From: Otis tarda
Lineage: Eukaryota > Chordata > Aves > Otidiformes > Otididae
Assembly (NCBI GenBank): GCA_026413225.1
Contig: CM048552.1
Location: 188,328,053 to 188,392,052, forward strand
DNA: 64,000 nucleotides
Direction: 5' to 3'
This document shows positions 12,601 through 26,143 of this stretch, piece after piece. Within the stretch, counting starts at the first letter, position 1. Every line of letters begins with the position of its first letter. Both the position numbers and the translations under genes were made by a program. The notes below the pieces were generated by a model. The model did not search any database. It was not told the DNA's origin and saw nothing but the letters and a program-made list of their open reading frames with translations.

Positions 12601-15600
12601 CAGTTTGAACAGATGCATATTTCTAAGTGCTGAACTTTCATTTGTTAGGATTTCATTTAGTAAAGGATGCTCTATAAAACTGCAACTACCTCAGTGCATT
12701 TGACTGTAGATTGTTAAAGTGTAAAAGTTCTTCTCCTGCCTTTTATGTAGCTTGTTTAGATTACTTATTTCCTTCCATTTCCTCCATTTACATTTTTCCG
12801 TAGGATCTTTCCTTTCTTTTTAGTTTACAAGAGACTTGGTTTTTATATGACTTTGTAACATCATGCAGTCTATATATCATATAGAATGGCTATGTACCTT
12901 TGAAATATGAAAATTAATGCTTTACAAATGTCCACATGGACTAAACAAGACTTCTAGGTTTCACACCAGAAGTATATGGTACTTATGTGATGTCTCAAAG
13001 TTTTAACCTCGTCATTTCCAGAGAAACAATATAAGTGTAACATTTAGCTAAACTTTGAACTATTATTAAAATCTTTGACAATCAGACTTCAAGGAAGAAA
13101 TATTAATCTGGCTGATACTGTAACCAACCTCTTAGAAAGACAAGCAGTCTTTCTCAAAATGCAATCTACTGTAATTGTTACATTTGTTCATATTTGATCT
13201 ATTTAAACTTGATCAATTTTTATTTGTGTTATATGGAATTCTTCTCATTTATCTATTAGAAAAACTCTGCTTTGTAGTCATTGACAAAGAAGTAGTACCC
13301 AGCTTGCCAAATCAGAAGTAGTGAGAACCTGAAAACCCTGTGTTTCTCAGCTGAAGTTGCAGTCCCTGGTCCAAGTTTACATCTGGTCTAACTTTGCAAA
13401 TAAAACCAACATCCGTTTCAAAGTGCGTACTGCATCTAAGACAAAATGCTTACCTTTGAGAAAGGGACTGAGTCCTTCCCCTTCCCTAAATGCAAGACTC
13501 TAGTGTTTGTGAATGTGTCTGGGTATATTTGAGAAAACAATAAAGGCCAGCAAACCAGCAAAAATTTCCCCTTTCCCTGCCCTGTGCCACCCAGTTCTTT
13601 GGGATTAGCCTCTCTGAGAAGCAAAGCAGTGTTCCCAATGCACTGTGGGGTCCTGGTCCCACAGCTACCCTCCCCACTTGTGTCCCCGGGTTAAGCCAGG
13701 GGATGCGCATACCCATCCTCATCCCAGCATCCCGTCAGGGCACAGCAAAAGTCACACGCAGAGGAGGGGAAAGCTGGAAGGTCCTCACAGTCCTGTGCTC
13801 ACAGTGTGGATCTGCAGACAGATGTGAATGGAGTCGCTGGGTTGGTTTGGCTGGTGACAGACACATGTCCCAGGACAAAAGGCAGGCGTCCCAGGAAATT
13901 TGATTTACCTGAGATGCTGAGCACTGATCTAGTCCCAGAATCAGGACAGCTCCTCTCCCCTTGCCTTCAGGAGCCAGCCACTGTCTGGAAGCAGCTCTTG
14001 GAGTGTGGATTTGATTCATGGCATCCAACGTGTCGCCCAGGATTTATGTTACGTCAAGGGGACTGTAATCCTCTGTTTAAAGTGCCTGTGAAGAAAGGCT
14101 TCATGAAAGTCAGGCACTCTGTTGCATTAGTGAATGTTTATTGCTATTCTGACAGAGTACTGCCAGGTATCATAACTTTTGCCAGACCTGAGCTCCAAAC
14201 AGGGTGGCATAAATATCCAGGGCATCCGCTTCACATGTGCTCTCCAGTGGGATGTGGCGGCATGTCAGCACAGCAACTGCGAGCATCCTCCCCACTGGGA
14301 CTTCTGGGGTGACATAAGGATGCAGAGACATTTGCCAACACAAGTGTTCGGCTCAGCATACCGTTGGGAAAGATGCAGGAAGGAAAAGGAGGAAAATGGG
14401 GAAGGCCTGCCCAGTTGTAGAGGAAGCTGCAGGATGATGGAGATGCTGGTTTAACCTTGTGTTGTCATTCCTCACAGTCGCTCCAGCTGCCCCAGTTTCT
14501 GACTGTTCACCTAGAAAAACCCAATTTGCAATCAGCATTGACAAAGCCATACTTCAGAGATTAAGAAAGGCCTTTTCCTCTCACCTCTGCATGTACTGAA
14601 GTCATGTCAGACTGAGCAGAGAGCAAAAATAGAAAATATAACGTGTCCCTCAGCACTGAATAATTCGCGTGATTTATTTAGCATCTTCTTTGCCAAGTGA
14701 GAAAATAACACATGATTACCCTTTTTCCTCTGAAGTACTGGTGCTTGCCCTGCTATCTCAAAGTAGCTGTTCAGGGTGTACCAAATATAACAAGAACTAT
14801 TTTACCAGATGTTTTCAGCTTAACATGAAACAGAGACTGGCTCTTTGTTTTCCTAATGTGCTGGCCTGCGCTCTGCTCTCCGAGGGGAATGAACGTGGAG
14901 CCACGATAGTCACTCACCCATAGATGGAGCAGGGTTAATGCTTAGATGAAAATGAAAAATAATTGTGATTTCAGTAGATCAAATTTCTCAGAGTATGAAA
15001 TAATATACTGGGCAAAAGCTATAATTCATGTGGCACAGTCACCCACTAATGACATTTCTAGGTTGTTTCTGAGTGATTTCAAGACACTGTGCCATAAAAT
15101 CTTAATGCATTTTATTAGAATAAGTGTGTGTTTTATGTGTAATGATCAGCAAGTTCCAGGGCATGAATGAAGCAGTAAGGAGCTTTCTTGGAGCACTTTC
15201 GTTGTACGATTTATTGTGCCTTAGAATTATTTTTCAGAACTGACATTTGTGAGTGATAAGTATTTTTTCTGCCTGGTAATGTGGCTGGAAACAAAACCGT
15301 GCAGAAAATAATGTACTTCTGTATTGTACAAATGCAGTTAATGCTCCATTATAAGAAAAAAAAAGTGTTCTCAAAAAAATATTTCGTGTCACAATATGCA
15401 ACTGCTCGATACACCAACTGATCTTGCACAAGGGATGTGATGAAGGTTTTGATTGTTCTTAGATAAACAACAAGCAGCCTTACAGATTTCATAATGACTC
15501 ATAATAGGGTGATTCATAGCAACTAAGCTGTTTGGGTCTTTGAAGAAGCTCAGAGCCTGAGTTCTACATGTGTTAGAAGTACTTTCCTCCATTTTGTTGG

Positions 15601-16594
15601 AGTTAAGGAGCAGCAAGTTAGGCATAAAGGGCCGCTATGATCAGTTAAAAGTGCTCCTGAACTGGCGGAGTTGTGAGAAGTTGTTGGGCAGGCTTCTGGA
15701 TTAATGGTTCCTCCCAGGACCGTGGTAAGTGAGTTGGTGCTAAGGGGAGTTACATGGCACTGGTGGAAAGGTTTACAGCTTCGGAGTGGTGGACCATGCA
15801 TTGCCCCAGCGCCTTGGCGTGGAGTTTATTAAGCAGCATGGTTAAGCCTGTGAGTATTCCCATGGGACAGTTGCATTTTACTTATTCTTCTGATCAAAAA
15901 ACATCCTTTGCTTTTTACTTCCTTGGCTCTTCATTAATCTACTGAATAGACACTTTGTTTGTGCTCATCCTTTGTTCTCACGTACCCATTTCAAATTCCC
16001 ATACAAACTCTCCTCCCATACAAGCTTTTCTCCCCATCACTCCACATCCTCGCTAGCTCACACTAGTTATCTCACATCTCACTGATATTTAGCTCACAAA
16101 AGTTGCATTTCCCAGTTTACAAACACTCCTATTTCAGCCATCCCTTTGGCTTTTGTTCCCATCACTCCTTCTCAGGAGTGTGGTTTTAGTGATGGATAAA
16201 TATGGTTAAGGCTATTCTGAAGGACAGCGTTCTTCTTAAAATTGCCCAGGAAGCCAACCTAGCTCATGGGCTGGCTTGACTGACCAGCCCCAGCAGCCTG
16301 CAACCCTCAAGTGACTGGGAAAGCAAGATTAAGCTCATTGCCCATCAGTCACTAATCACAACACCAGCTGGACTTCATGGATGGTGATACCTAGGGCCCA
16401 AATCCAGTGTAAGCAGATGTGATTTAGGACTGTATCATGCTCTGGTGATGCTTGGGTGTGTTCCTCTCTCTCCACTGTCTCGAAACACTAGCTCTTGCTT
16501 TAGCTAAATTATTCTACTCAGTGCTTTTGAGAGCTGGAAATCTAAACCATGGGTGGTTCCCTGCATAAGTTGATCCTACTGGATATGGGCCATG

Positions 16595-16619
16595 TAATAA
16601 TTATTATTATTATTATTAC
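16595..16619. repeat. (TTA)n microsatellite
   Basis: About seven TTA/ATT units follow a TAATAA lead-in. Likely length-polymorphic. Confidence 0.85.
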
Positions 16620-19600
16620 TTGGTGAACTTGTTATTATATGGGAATGTCAGCTGTCTACGAAAACAAGCATAGTACAGGACTTTAATAAAGCTGAATCAT
16701 CATAATCCATGTGCTGGTCATTGTGGAATATGATGATCTAATTAAACAGTGCTTAGCACCTTTCTGCTCTTTTGTGTTAATCTCTCAGCGAGCTCCGGAT
16801 TAATTTGACTGTTTACATGCTATAAATCCCGCAGTGGGTTTTGCCTTTGTGAGACTTTGATGTTAATGCAAAGGAGCCAGTGAGTCCTGAAAAGTCAAGG
16901 CTTTTTAATTTTATTGAGATACCACAAGACTGAGGTTTTGCTGGTTAAACCAGTTATTTTATTTTGAAAACTTAGGAAAACTCACAGCTGTGACATGGTA
17001 GCTCAAAGACTCCTGCTTTAATGAGGCATGCAGATGTCTGTTATTCAAAGCACGATATAATCATCAGTGTCTGAACAAATTCAAACTGATATCAGCTTCT
17101 GCTCATTTTATTATGCGATTTCCACTTACTCCATCTGTCCCTCATATTATGAAAAGGAACTGCGTTGATAAAATAGAGGATTTACATGCTTCCTGGAAAT
17201 GAAACCTCAATAACCAAACACTGGCATGTGGTTTCCGCAACCACTGATGAGAATCATTGTGATCTCTTTCTTAATCGAGGCATGATCCAAAGCACATTGA
17301 AATGTGACAAAAGCTTCTCCATCCTTGTAGTCCAGCTCATTGGCACTGAACTCTTGAACATACCGCAGTGTAATGACTGGCCCTACAGTATGTTTCCCTT
17401 ACAGCCTTAATAAACTGCATTTTGATCCTTCTGACTTGTGTCTGAAAATGTGCCTGCAAGTTAGACTTCACAGTTGCATTAGTAGTGTAATAGGGCTGCA
17501 TACCTGGTACGCCTCACAGCATTTTTCTATAAAAAGAAATTAGGAACCGATGCAATTTTTTAATGTCCTCGAGAAGATCAGAGGGAAAAAATAAACTGCA
17601 TTTAATGAAACACTTCAATGTCACAGAACCAAGACTTCTTCTGGTTCTTCCCATGTTTTCATTGCCAATGTATCACTTAGGCTGGGCTGCATATGATGGA
17701 GAGAGAGCCTAGAAAGGAAGGAACATCCATTAAACTCATTTTCCCTCCTAGTAATGCTTTAAATCCTCTGATGATACAATCTCAATGGCTGAAAATCCTC
17801 AGTTTCTGTGCTGAAGAGCCCTAAAATATATCCGGACGCAGGCACAGGCCGGTGCTGGGTCTTGATGCTGCTGGCAGGATGGAGGGGGGATGTTTTCACA
17901 CACCGCCAGACTGGACCATGGTCCACGGGGACATGTGAGGCTGCTGGAGGGGGTTATAGCTCACCAACAGCCTGAGTGATAACAAAGACTTGATTCTCTG
18001 CTGGAAGTTCAAGATGGGAAAAGGGGGAGGGCAGGGAAGAAAGAGAGACAGAGCTGTTGGGAGCAATTAATTCACTAATGAACTTCTGGGGGAGGACAAG
18101 TGGGACCTGGCTGTACTTGGATGTTCTGCTTGAGACCAAGCAAACATCTTCCTTTTACATTACAAAGATCTTAGACTTACTGTTTAATGTAGTAATAAAT
18201 ATTGCATTAAAATAATAGGTGAAATAATGCCAATAAATAATACATTTCTCCCAAGAGTTTAGGCAAAAATCTAACCCAACCCCTGAACACACCGCAACAT
18301 TCCCTAAAATTGGTCACACAACTATTGCTCCTCATCTGCACTGTTTTTTCTTGCCTGGCTTTGATGCGGTGATTTGACCTAATTTAGCTCCGTCTGTCAA
18401 ATAGCTTTGCGCTGTTTCAGAAGGCAGAGAGCAGGGCTGCTCACCAAGCCTGTCCCATCCCCGGCACTGCCTGCAGCTGCTGCCTTTTAGGAAAGGTGCT
18501 GCTGTGCTCCACATCCCTAGGAGGATCATGATAATCTCCTTGACTACAAAGTTGGTGTCAAGCAGCAGCATTAACTCTTTTTTTTTGCTGGTGAGGTGAG
18601 GAAGGAAACCCATAAATAAACTCTTTGGATCTTTTTTTTTTTTCTGACATAAGCATTTCATTTGCCCCCTGGAGAAAGCAATATTCTTCCCAGGACTGGA
18701 AATAGGATTTACTGTGTATTAATGTCTTATTTTTTCTACACTTCATCCCTAGCTTCTTCCATGTGTATTAAATCCGTCACACTGGCTGACCTGAAATGTG
18801 TCAGCTAAGATCTTCCTGCACTGAAACTCATGAAAAACTAGTCTTATTAAAATAAAAATGACAGGTTAAGGCAAGAAACCTTGTGATGCTTTTCTTTTTC
18901 TTCTATTGTGGGCAAAATTGGCATTTTTCATGACTCCCTGCTAAGCAAATGTCTTAAGCATTTCATTTCATGCTGACGAGTAGCAGCCACCAGTGCATGA
19001 TACCTGCCCCATGCAAGGACCACGTCAGCCTGTTTCTGGACACCTCCACCTTGAAATTTCATCTGGAAAATGCTGTTATATAGACCATCCAGTTTCCCAT
19101 CTCCCCCTTAAACAGCTGGGGAGGATGAGTGAAAACTGAGAAGGTACAAGGGGATGTAGAAATCGCTCTGTTTTCCAGAGGATCTGCGTGTAGTCAGCCC
19201 CTCTCCAGTGACCCTGCAGGCTGCATAATGGAGTCACTGGAAATACCCATGAAGGGCGGGAATCACATCGACTGTTAAATGTGCAAGGCTTTAGTTGCCC
19301 CATATCAGGTCAGCTGCGGTAGCCCCATGGCGAGTGCTTCACCTGCCACAAATGCAGAATAGTGGGACTTATGTCGACCTTCTCTCGTTGTCTCTCCCGT
19401 TGGTACAAGGCAGATTGTTCCTGCAGGCCACTCACTCCTACCTTCTGATACAAACTGATATTTTAGTAAAATATCATGCCACCTTTCTCTCTTTCCACTG
19501 CCATCAAAAAGCATCAGTATTGTGGCTCTGCCTGTAAAAGCATTATCTGTCTGAGGAAGGAGGTCTGGCTGGGGGATTTGCTCCAGGTACTGATAACAGA

Positions 19601-20140
19601 CCAAGAGGTGTCCCTGATTTCAAATGCTGGAGGAAAAAAACATTGCATAGCGTTCACCAAAGCAAAAGGGATTCTTCAAAAAGGCAAGCTGCAATCCAAG
19701 GTATTCCAGCCCAGAGAATACTTCAGAAGATAATAAAAATCCCAGTTTCTCTGTCGTCACTCTTTCTGGACCCTGCTGACGGGAGAATTTCTCTGATGTT
19801 CATCTTCATCATTCATTTGCAGCATTCACCTTCTGCATTCAAGAGGCATTTTGACTGACAGAGAAAAACAAAACAAGACAGATTGACTCACTGGGGAAAG
19901 CTTAAATATAATTGAACATGGAAACATCTGCAAGCCACTGTTATTTTTACGATTATATGAATAACATTTTCTTGACTTGTGCTTATAAGGTTGTCAGGAC
20001 CTATGTAAAGCTGGATACAAAGCAGCTCCCCCCTAATTCACTGCACCACAGGCTCTGGGCATGGAGTGAGTGCCGGTGTTGTGTGGTGCTTTGTGCACCC
20101 CTCCTTTGAGGTGACACGTGACGGCCAGCACCAGAAGGTT

Positions 20141-20222
20141 ATCATAGAATCATAGAATCATAGAATGGATAGAGTTGGAAGGGGTGTCAAAGACACCTTT
20201 TACCATGACTCTGCCGAGGAAT
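20141..20222 (-). repeat. CR1 3'-terminal fragment, antisense
   Basis: The plus strand begins with about three copies of the CATAGAAT octamer (reverse complement of the CR1 terminal ATTCTATG repeat), followed by GGATAGAGTTGGAAGGG, the reverse complement of the CR1 3' end. Only about 80 bp of element is recognisable, so this is a severely 5'-truncated insertion or one with later deletion. Confidence 0.85.
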
Positions 20223-23200
20223 GACAAACTGTACCTACTGCAGGGACTTTACATTGCAAACTGCCCACCCAACTCCTTTTTGTGGTGTGAAGAGTCAATA
20301 GAATAAATTGTTCATGTTGCTATGCCATTCTGCCTTTGGGAAATATCCAAAATCAGCTGAATTAGTGTCAGCTGAGTGGCAAGGTAGTGATAGAGGAGAC
20401 CTCAGAAGGCCATCTTGCGACAGTTCATAAGGCATTAGAAAATATTGCCTTTGTGCAGCTTTGCAGAGGGCTTTTTAATGCATGATACAGTAAATCTATT
20501 TGATGATTGTCAGCAGCATATTTTCAGTACTGCTGCTTGCTGGGAGGAGCTTCCACCCAAATGAGATTTGGAAGGATCTTCACCCCCAGAGGCAATAATG
20601 AGTTCTGACTTTTGATAATTCTCTTTTTGAGTACAGTGCCTGTGTTCAAAAGGAATATTGCAGGGAGACCACCCTTCTTGCCCTGGGAGTTAAGCTCTCT
20701 TCAGTGGTATACATCGCTCACCATGGCAATGGGAATTGAATTTTCCGCTCCCTGAGCTCTCCTGGATACTTAAACCAGCCTCATGTAATACTATTGTGGC
20801 CAGTGTCACTGCACCACTGAAAACTAAATGAATGAATAAATTAGAGCCGTGGCGTTTTGGATTGCTGAATTGCATCCAAGCTTTTTATTGCAGTCATGAA
20901 CTCCTTTTCCTATGACAGACGGAGTGATGCTTATTAGGCAGTTAGGCAGACTATTGTAACGAATGAATGCGAGAAGTACAGTAGCAAGGCTGTATATCAC
21001 AGAACTGAGAAGGGATTATCTCTTAAGAAACCTCTTTCAACACCAATTGCCTTTTGACTGCAGGGCCCCTTCGTATTACACAACAGTTTATTCTCCCTTA
21101 TTGATGCAAGTAATCTAAGTTTATGGCTGCTCTCGCAATCTTTTCCTCCTTGCCCTTTTAACTGCCTTTAATATGAAAGCTATTCCCATCTTCTTGAAAG
21201 TTTGTGCTCTTTCGGCTTTCATCCTGCTCCTATTTCCCATGCCTCTGTATATCCCTCAATATCACATTTGCAGTGCTTGCTTCCCTCCTGGTCTCATTTC
21301 TGTGCAGTTGTCTCCAAAGCCTTTTCCTCAGCCCCACTTACCGTGTTGCTCCACAGCCAGTCTCTGCCATGGGCAGCACTGCAGGTCCCCTTGGCTTTGC
21401 CCATGCCTCCAGGAGATGGTCAGGGGCCAGACCACTGTTGGGATGCTCCTTGTTCCCTTGGTGTGTCTAGGCTGGACTCCTGACCTATTTGGGCTGTTTT
21501 GCACAGAGGACTCAAAACAAGCTGACCTGGGACAGGGTTTGATAATTTACCCAAGCTGATTTACTGGCTACCTGGGAGGGCGTAGCCCTTTGCCTTTGGC
21601 ATGGCACCTATGTTACCCATCAGTACACCAGTTTGAAGAGTTAATGCCAGCAGAAGAGTAAGTCAGAATAAAAAGCAGTGATTTTTTTCTGCCAATTAAA
21701 AAAAAATAAAATCAGTTTTTTGTCCCTGAGCTGGTTCATGTTAGCCTGAAATTGCATGAGGGAAGGGGCAAGAACGAGGCAAGAAGACATAGCTGGGAAT
21801 GTATAGAGTGTCCAGCTATCCCTTTAATGATGGCACAACATTAGATCTGCTCAGCTGTGACATGAAATTCACCTTAAAGTCAGAGTTTGTGGCCCATTAA
21901 GCAGCATAAGAGCAGGCTGCTTTGTGGAGGAGCAGTCCTGTTGGATGCCCCTGGTATTACGTTGTCTTCATATATATATATAAATTTTCTAGTGAAGTGC
22001 AGATGTGTTTTCCTAGTGAGACATAGAATAAGCCACCATTTAACTGCTCCCCTGAAGTCAGACCAGAGCGGTCCATTTGGCCGTGGAGCAGTCGCCCCAG
22101 GAAAGCCATAAATCTTTATGGCTTGGAGACCTTTGAGACTGGATGGGACACACTGTGGTGTTCAAAACAGATGAAAGCAACGTGCTTCAGGGAGCAAAGC
22201 ACAACAAACTGTCTCAGGGAATGAACCACCCCTCGTGAGGAGTGAACTGGATGCAGAAACTCTTCTGTTTCCATGTTGTGCAGTTTTGCCGTGTCTCAAA
22301 CTCAGAGACCTGGAACACAGTGATCTGCTGCAGGGTACGGTGGCACAATTTTTTTATTGTTACTTTTTGATAGCTTAAGTTGGTTTAAGTATTTATCCCT
22401 TGACAACCTCTGATTCCTGACTCTGTGTTGCCTGTTATCCTCAGGAAAAAAAAAAAAGAAAAAGCTTATTTTCTACTGTATCAGTTCCCAAGCAGCCACG
22501 TAAGTGGCAATATCCTGCTGGGGCAGCTGAGGAAGAAGTGATGATGGGAGAGTTGTGAGTAGAAGGGTGCGGATGAGGAAAAGGAAGCCTTTCAATCCAT
22601 CCCTCAGTGACAGCCAGGTGGGAAGATGGCTTCATCCTGGTTCCTGTTGCTGACCTTGTTGAAGTTACCCTGATAACTGCTAACACGTTTTTCAGTGGGC
22701 AGATTCAGACCCAGACTGTAGACACCAAAACCTTGTCTTGATTAGTTTTTATGTAAAAACTGATTTCCAGGGACATTTTAAACAAAAATAGCAGATGTTT
22801 ACACTATCAAATTTTGTTGTTACTGCCTCCTGCAAACTGCAGAAAGTATCTCATATTTAATTTATGTTTTTTTTCACTTAATTAAAAGCAAACAAAGGAT
22901 GCATTCATAAACCATGAGGCAGAGTATCGTATCTTTAACTGACACTTTTGCATTGTTTCCCAGGGACATGTTGTTCCCAGCTGAGGTAGGTAGCCACTGA
23001 GATTATCGTAAGTGGAGGAGTGTACAAAATGGAAAAGATACTGTGCATTTTGTTCATTCCTGAAAACGTAGAATTTGTCAGCCTGTTGGTTTATACCTGC
23101 TTATCACATCCTCTGGCCAGTCCCTATGGCTTCTGCAAGAGGAGCACTTACCTGTATCTCAGCCTCTTCAGATCACAGCTTGATCTGCTAAGCTAAATGG

Positions 23201-25794
23201 CTAATTGAAGGTTAGTGCTTCAGTGTAAATTAGTCAAACCCTGTAGTTAAAATGGCAGATCATTTCTCTGTAGCTGCATACAAAGGGAAATGTCTCTTTT
23301 CTTTTGTTCATTGCCATCCCCGAAGCTAGCTGTGAAGGGCTGATGATTTAATTGCATAATCTAGCAGGACTGAGTGGCAGGGCTGTAACTTAACCATATC
23401 TAAGGTATTTGTGTTACACAGCCACTTTTCATTCTGCCTTTTTTCTCTATACTCTTTCCACATCTGTGTTAAGCCACACAGAGATATTGGAAGATTCTGT
23501 AGACCCACATGTGTGCTGGAATCTCAGACTGTGTAATTAGCTGTGAACATCTAAACACTAGCTGGAGAGACGTGTCGTTTAGTGAATAATGCTTAGTTTT
23601 GGTGCCAAGAGTTGTACGTTCAGGCTTCTGCAGACCATATCGCAGTCTGTGAAAGTAGCTGTGCCCACTCATCCTGGAGTGGGCTGTGGTGGGCTCTCCC
23701 TTTGGAAAAGTTTGGCTCGTTTATTTGCTTAATGGTTTGATTTTTTTTTTCTTTTTGAGTGTTCTCCTTCCCTGCTAAATAGGAGGATAAAAAGAAAGAA
23801 AATGGAATGAGTTTGAGTCCAGCCTAAGTCTGCTAATAAAGTTAGATGATTCACGCAATTGTTTGTTTTACTTTTGTTCTGGATTGCAATAGTTCAAACC
23901 TTGTGTGAACACCTTCCCTCCTCCTACCCTCTGTCTCTCAAGGTCTTCAAGCACCACACAGAGATAAGAAGTCTTTGTGCCTTTTGGAACTGTTATCCCC
24001 CTCTTTCATGTAGGGAAAAGAAGGCTTCAAGAGACAATATGAGTAACGTGATGGTTGCACAGAATTCCCTGTGGGGGACAGAAGTTGGCTGTAGCCTTCA
24101 TGATTCCTCAGGTCTCTGTAGTGATCTTGGTAACATGTCTCAGTCATTATAGCTGCAGCTTTTTTTGTTTCAAAAAACAGCATCATGTCAAAGACCAAAA
24201 TAAAGCAGTCCATCAGGACGTGATATGTGTATATTCAATCTCATGTCTTTCCTGAGCTGCTCACTCTGCTCTTTGAATCCTACAGAGCTGCTTTGCTTTC
24301 CTCCAGAGCCTTGACCTGAGCACTTGTGGTGTCTGGAAGTTGCACCAGAAAGGCAGAGCAGGCAGGGTGAAATACACTCTTTGGGCCCTGGCCCTTTCTG
24401 CTTCATTACCGGGAAAAGCCTAAAATTGAATATAAATTCCTTTGCATTCAACCTGGCTGTTCTGCTTCCAGACCCCCTTTCTTGTCTGCAGCTGACAGGA
24501 TGCCACGAGGAAGTGACGGTGCAGTGACAGTTTGTGTGTCATGGTCCACTTCTATTTGAACTTGATTTTTATCTAGTAATGAATCAAACCACGGGAGTCC
24601 AGTCTGGGAAAAAAAGAAAGTGTCCCAAGGAAGCAAGTTGAAGCTAGAAAGTTTTTCAGTCCATTTGGAAATAAGAATGCATTACGATGTGCTTTTTCCC
24701 TGCATACCAGACCCCCGTATTCTCACAAGGTAGACTGGGTATAAAAGCGGTTTTGCATTATTTATTAGTGTGCCTCTGTCACACATAATGAGGGCTATAA
24801 AGTAGGTAAGAGTTTATAATTGGCTATCTGCAAGAAGTCGTCCTAAGGGGGCTGTGTAAGGATCAAATAAATTATGCTTCATTACAGTATTTATGCCAAG
24901 GATATTAGAAAATTGTTTTTAGTTAGAGGAAGAAAAAGAAGGAGAAGCAGAAAAAGAAAAAAACCCTCATTACATCCCAGACCCACTTCTGTCAAAGCTT
25001 TTACAGTTTGAGGCAAGATTTCAGTCCTCCTCTTTAAAATTCCTGATGTGTTCAAGATGTTAAATAAGCAGTTGCCAAGATACTTGTACAAATAATGCAT
25101 AAATGGAGTTTATCTAAGTTGTTTTATTAATAAACTTTACTGAACTCTCCAATGCAGTTAAGAAGGAATCCCAGTTCCCCACTACCCACCGTTGGCACAT
25201 CAGCTTTCAGAAATGAAACTTTTATCTCTTCTTCTCAGGGGCATATGAATGCCTGCCCCCCTCTCCTCCCTTTCCCAAATCTAATTATTGTTCTGATAAT
25301 TCAGAACAAGGATTCAGTGGCAGTAAAATACAAAGATAAAAAGAATGAGCAACTGGTCGTGGAAGCTGGCATCATTTTAAAATGAACATTTACATTTCAG
25401 AAAAGCTGGGACGAAAGGGATCTCCCTGTTTCTGACCTGGTTCTAGGGCTCTTCTGATGCTTCTGGATATAACTTGTGCTACAGTGGAGATGCCCCTGGA
25501 ATACGTAAGTTAGACAAGGAAAAGTCCTGTCAGATTCAGAAGGGAGGGAATATCCCTTCCTTTAAGGCAGTTGCTGGATATTATTCTAGTTTTAAATAGA
25601 AAGCCAAGGAAGGACAGAGTTTCCCTCATGGTACAATATACTTGGTTTTGAACAATTTCCAGCAGTGGAAATTACCTGTAGAAATAACAAGCTAAAGACT
25701 ATGACTAAAGCTCTGGCTTCACTGAAATCGAAGCCAGCAGCCGCAGAAATCTCCTGGATAGAGAAGGCTGTATGGAATAGCCAGTTCTAGCAGG
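20223..25794. other. Intronic sequence without recognised genes
   Basis: No exon or RNA gene was recognised. A short (TA)n run sits at 21971-21982. A purine-rich tract lies at 24925-24963. Overlapping open frames near 21173-21559 are proline- and cysteine-rich translations of a pyrimidine-rich stretch in all three frames, which argues against coding. Confidence 0.6.
24925..24963. repeat. Polypurine tract
   Basis: A nearly uninterrupted A/G stretch of about 39 bases with a single C. Simple-sequence DNA. Confidence 0.7.
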
Positions 25795-26143
25795 AAAAAC
25801 TGAATAAATTGGGACTACTTAATCCACCAGAGAGAAAGGTGCTGCAAAGGGGGAAGAAAATAAACTGCTTTCTCAGAGCCCCTGGTAGGGATTTCGCAAA
25901 GCCCATGGTTTAAGGAGTGAACTTACCACAAGTAAGATACAGGTTGGACAATGTGAAAAGCTTCTGTCAAAGACACAGAGCCACAAGAACAAATTGTTTT
26001 AGAAGGTGGTGGGGTCTCCATTGTGAGAGGCTTTTAAAGATCAAATTAAATAAATATTTCCCTTGGAAGGTACAAGTAGAGCTCATCCTGACTATGAGGC
26101 TGAAGGATGAATTAAATTACTTTTTGATGTCCCTTCCAATCCA
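25795..26143 (+). repeat. Ancient CR1/L3-like LINE 3' end, sense
   Basis: The order of words follows the 3' end of CR1-type LINEs despite heavy divergence. ACTGAATAAATTGGGACTAC corresponds to the conserved 'leader' block of the C-terminal RT region. It is followed by ATACAGGTTGGACAATGTG, AGGTGGTGGGGTCTCCATTG, a GGCTTTTAAAGATCAAATT block and finally GATGTCCCTTCCAATCC. Compared with the copies at 43 and 50 kb it is far older, probably inserted before modern birds diversified. A 147-codon open frame at 25917-26360 overlaps it and is not a gene. Confidence 0.65.

Larger units (their letters stand above)
8041..20140. other. Intronic sequence without recognised genes
   Basis: Ordinary AT-rich intron. 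Contained features listed separately are the palindrome cluster near 9.4-9.5 kb, a purine-rich tract at 9567-9615 and a TTA microsatellite near 16.6 kb. A somewhat GC-richer zone at about 13640-14450 includes a 168-codon open frame at 13806-14312. It has no domain, signal or membrane segment that I can identify and I take it as chance. Confidence 0.6.

Noticed and set aside
13806..14312. 168-codon plus-strand open frame in a GC-richer intron stretch
   Set aside because: No domain, no splice context, and overlapping open frames on both strands. Length is within chance for 64 kb.
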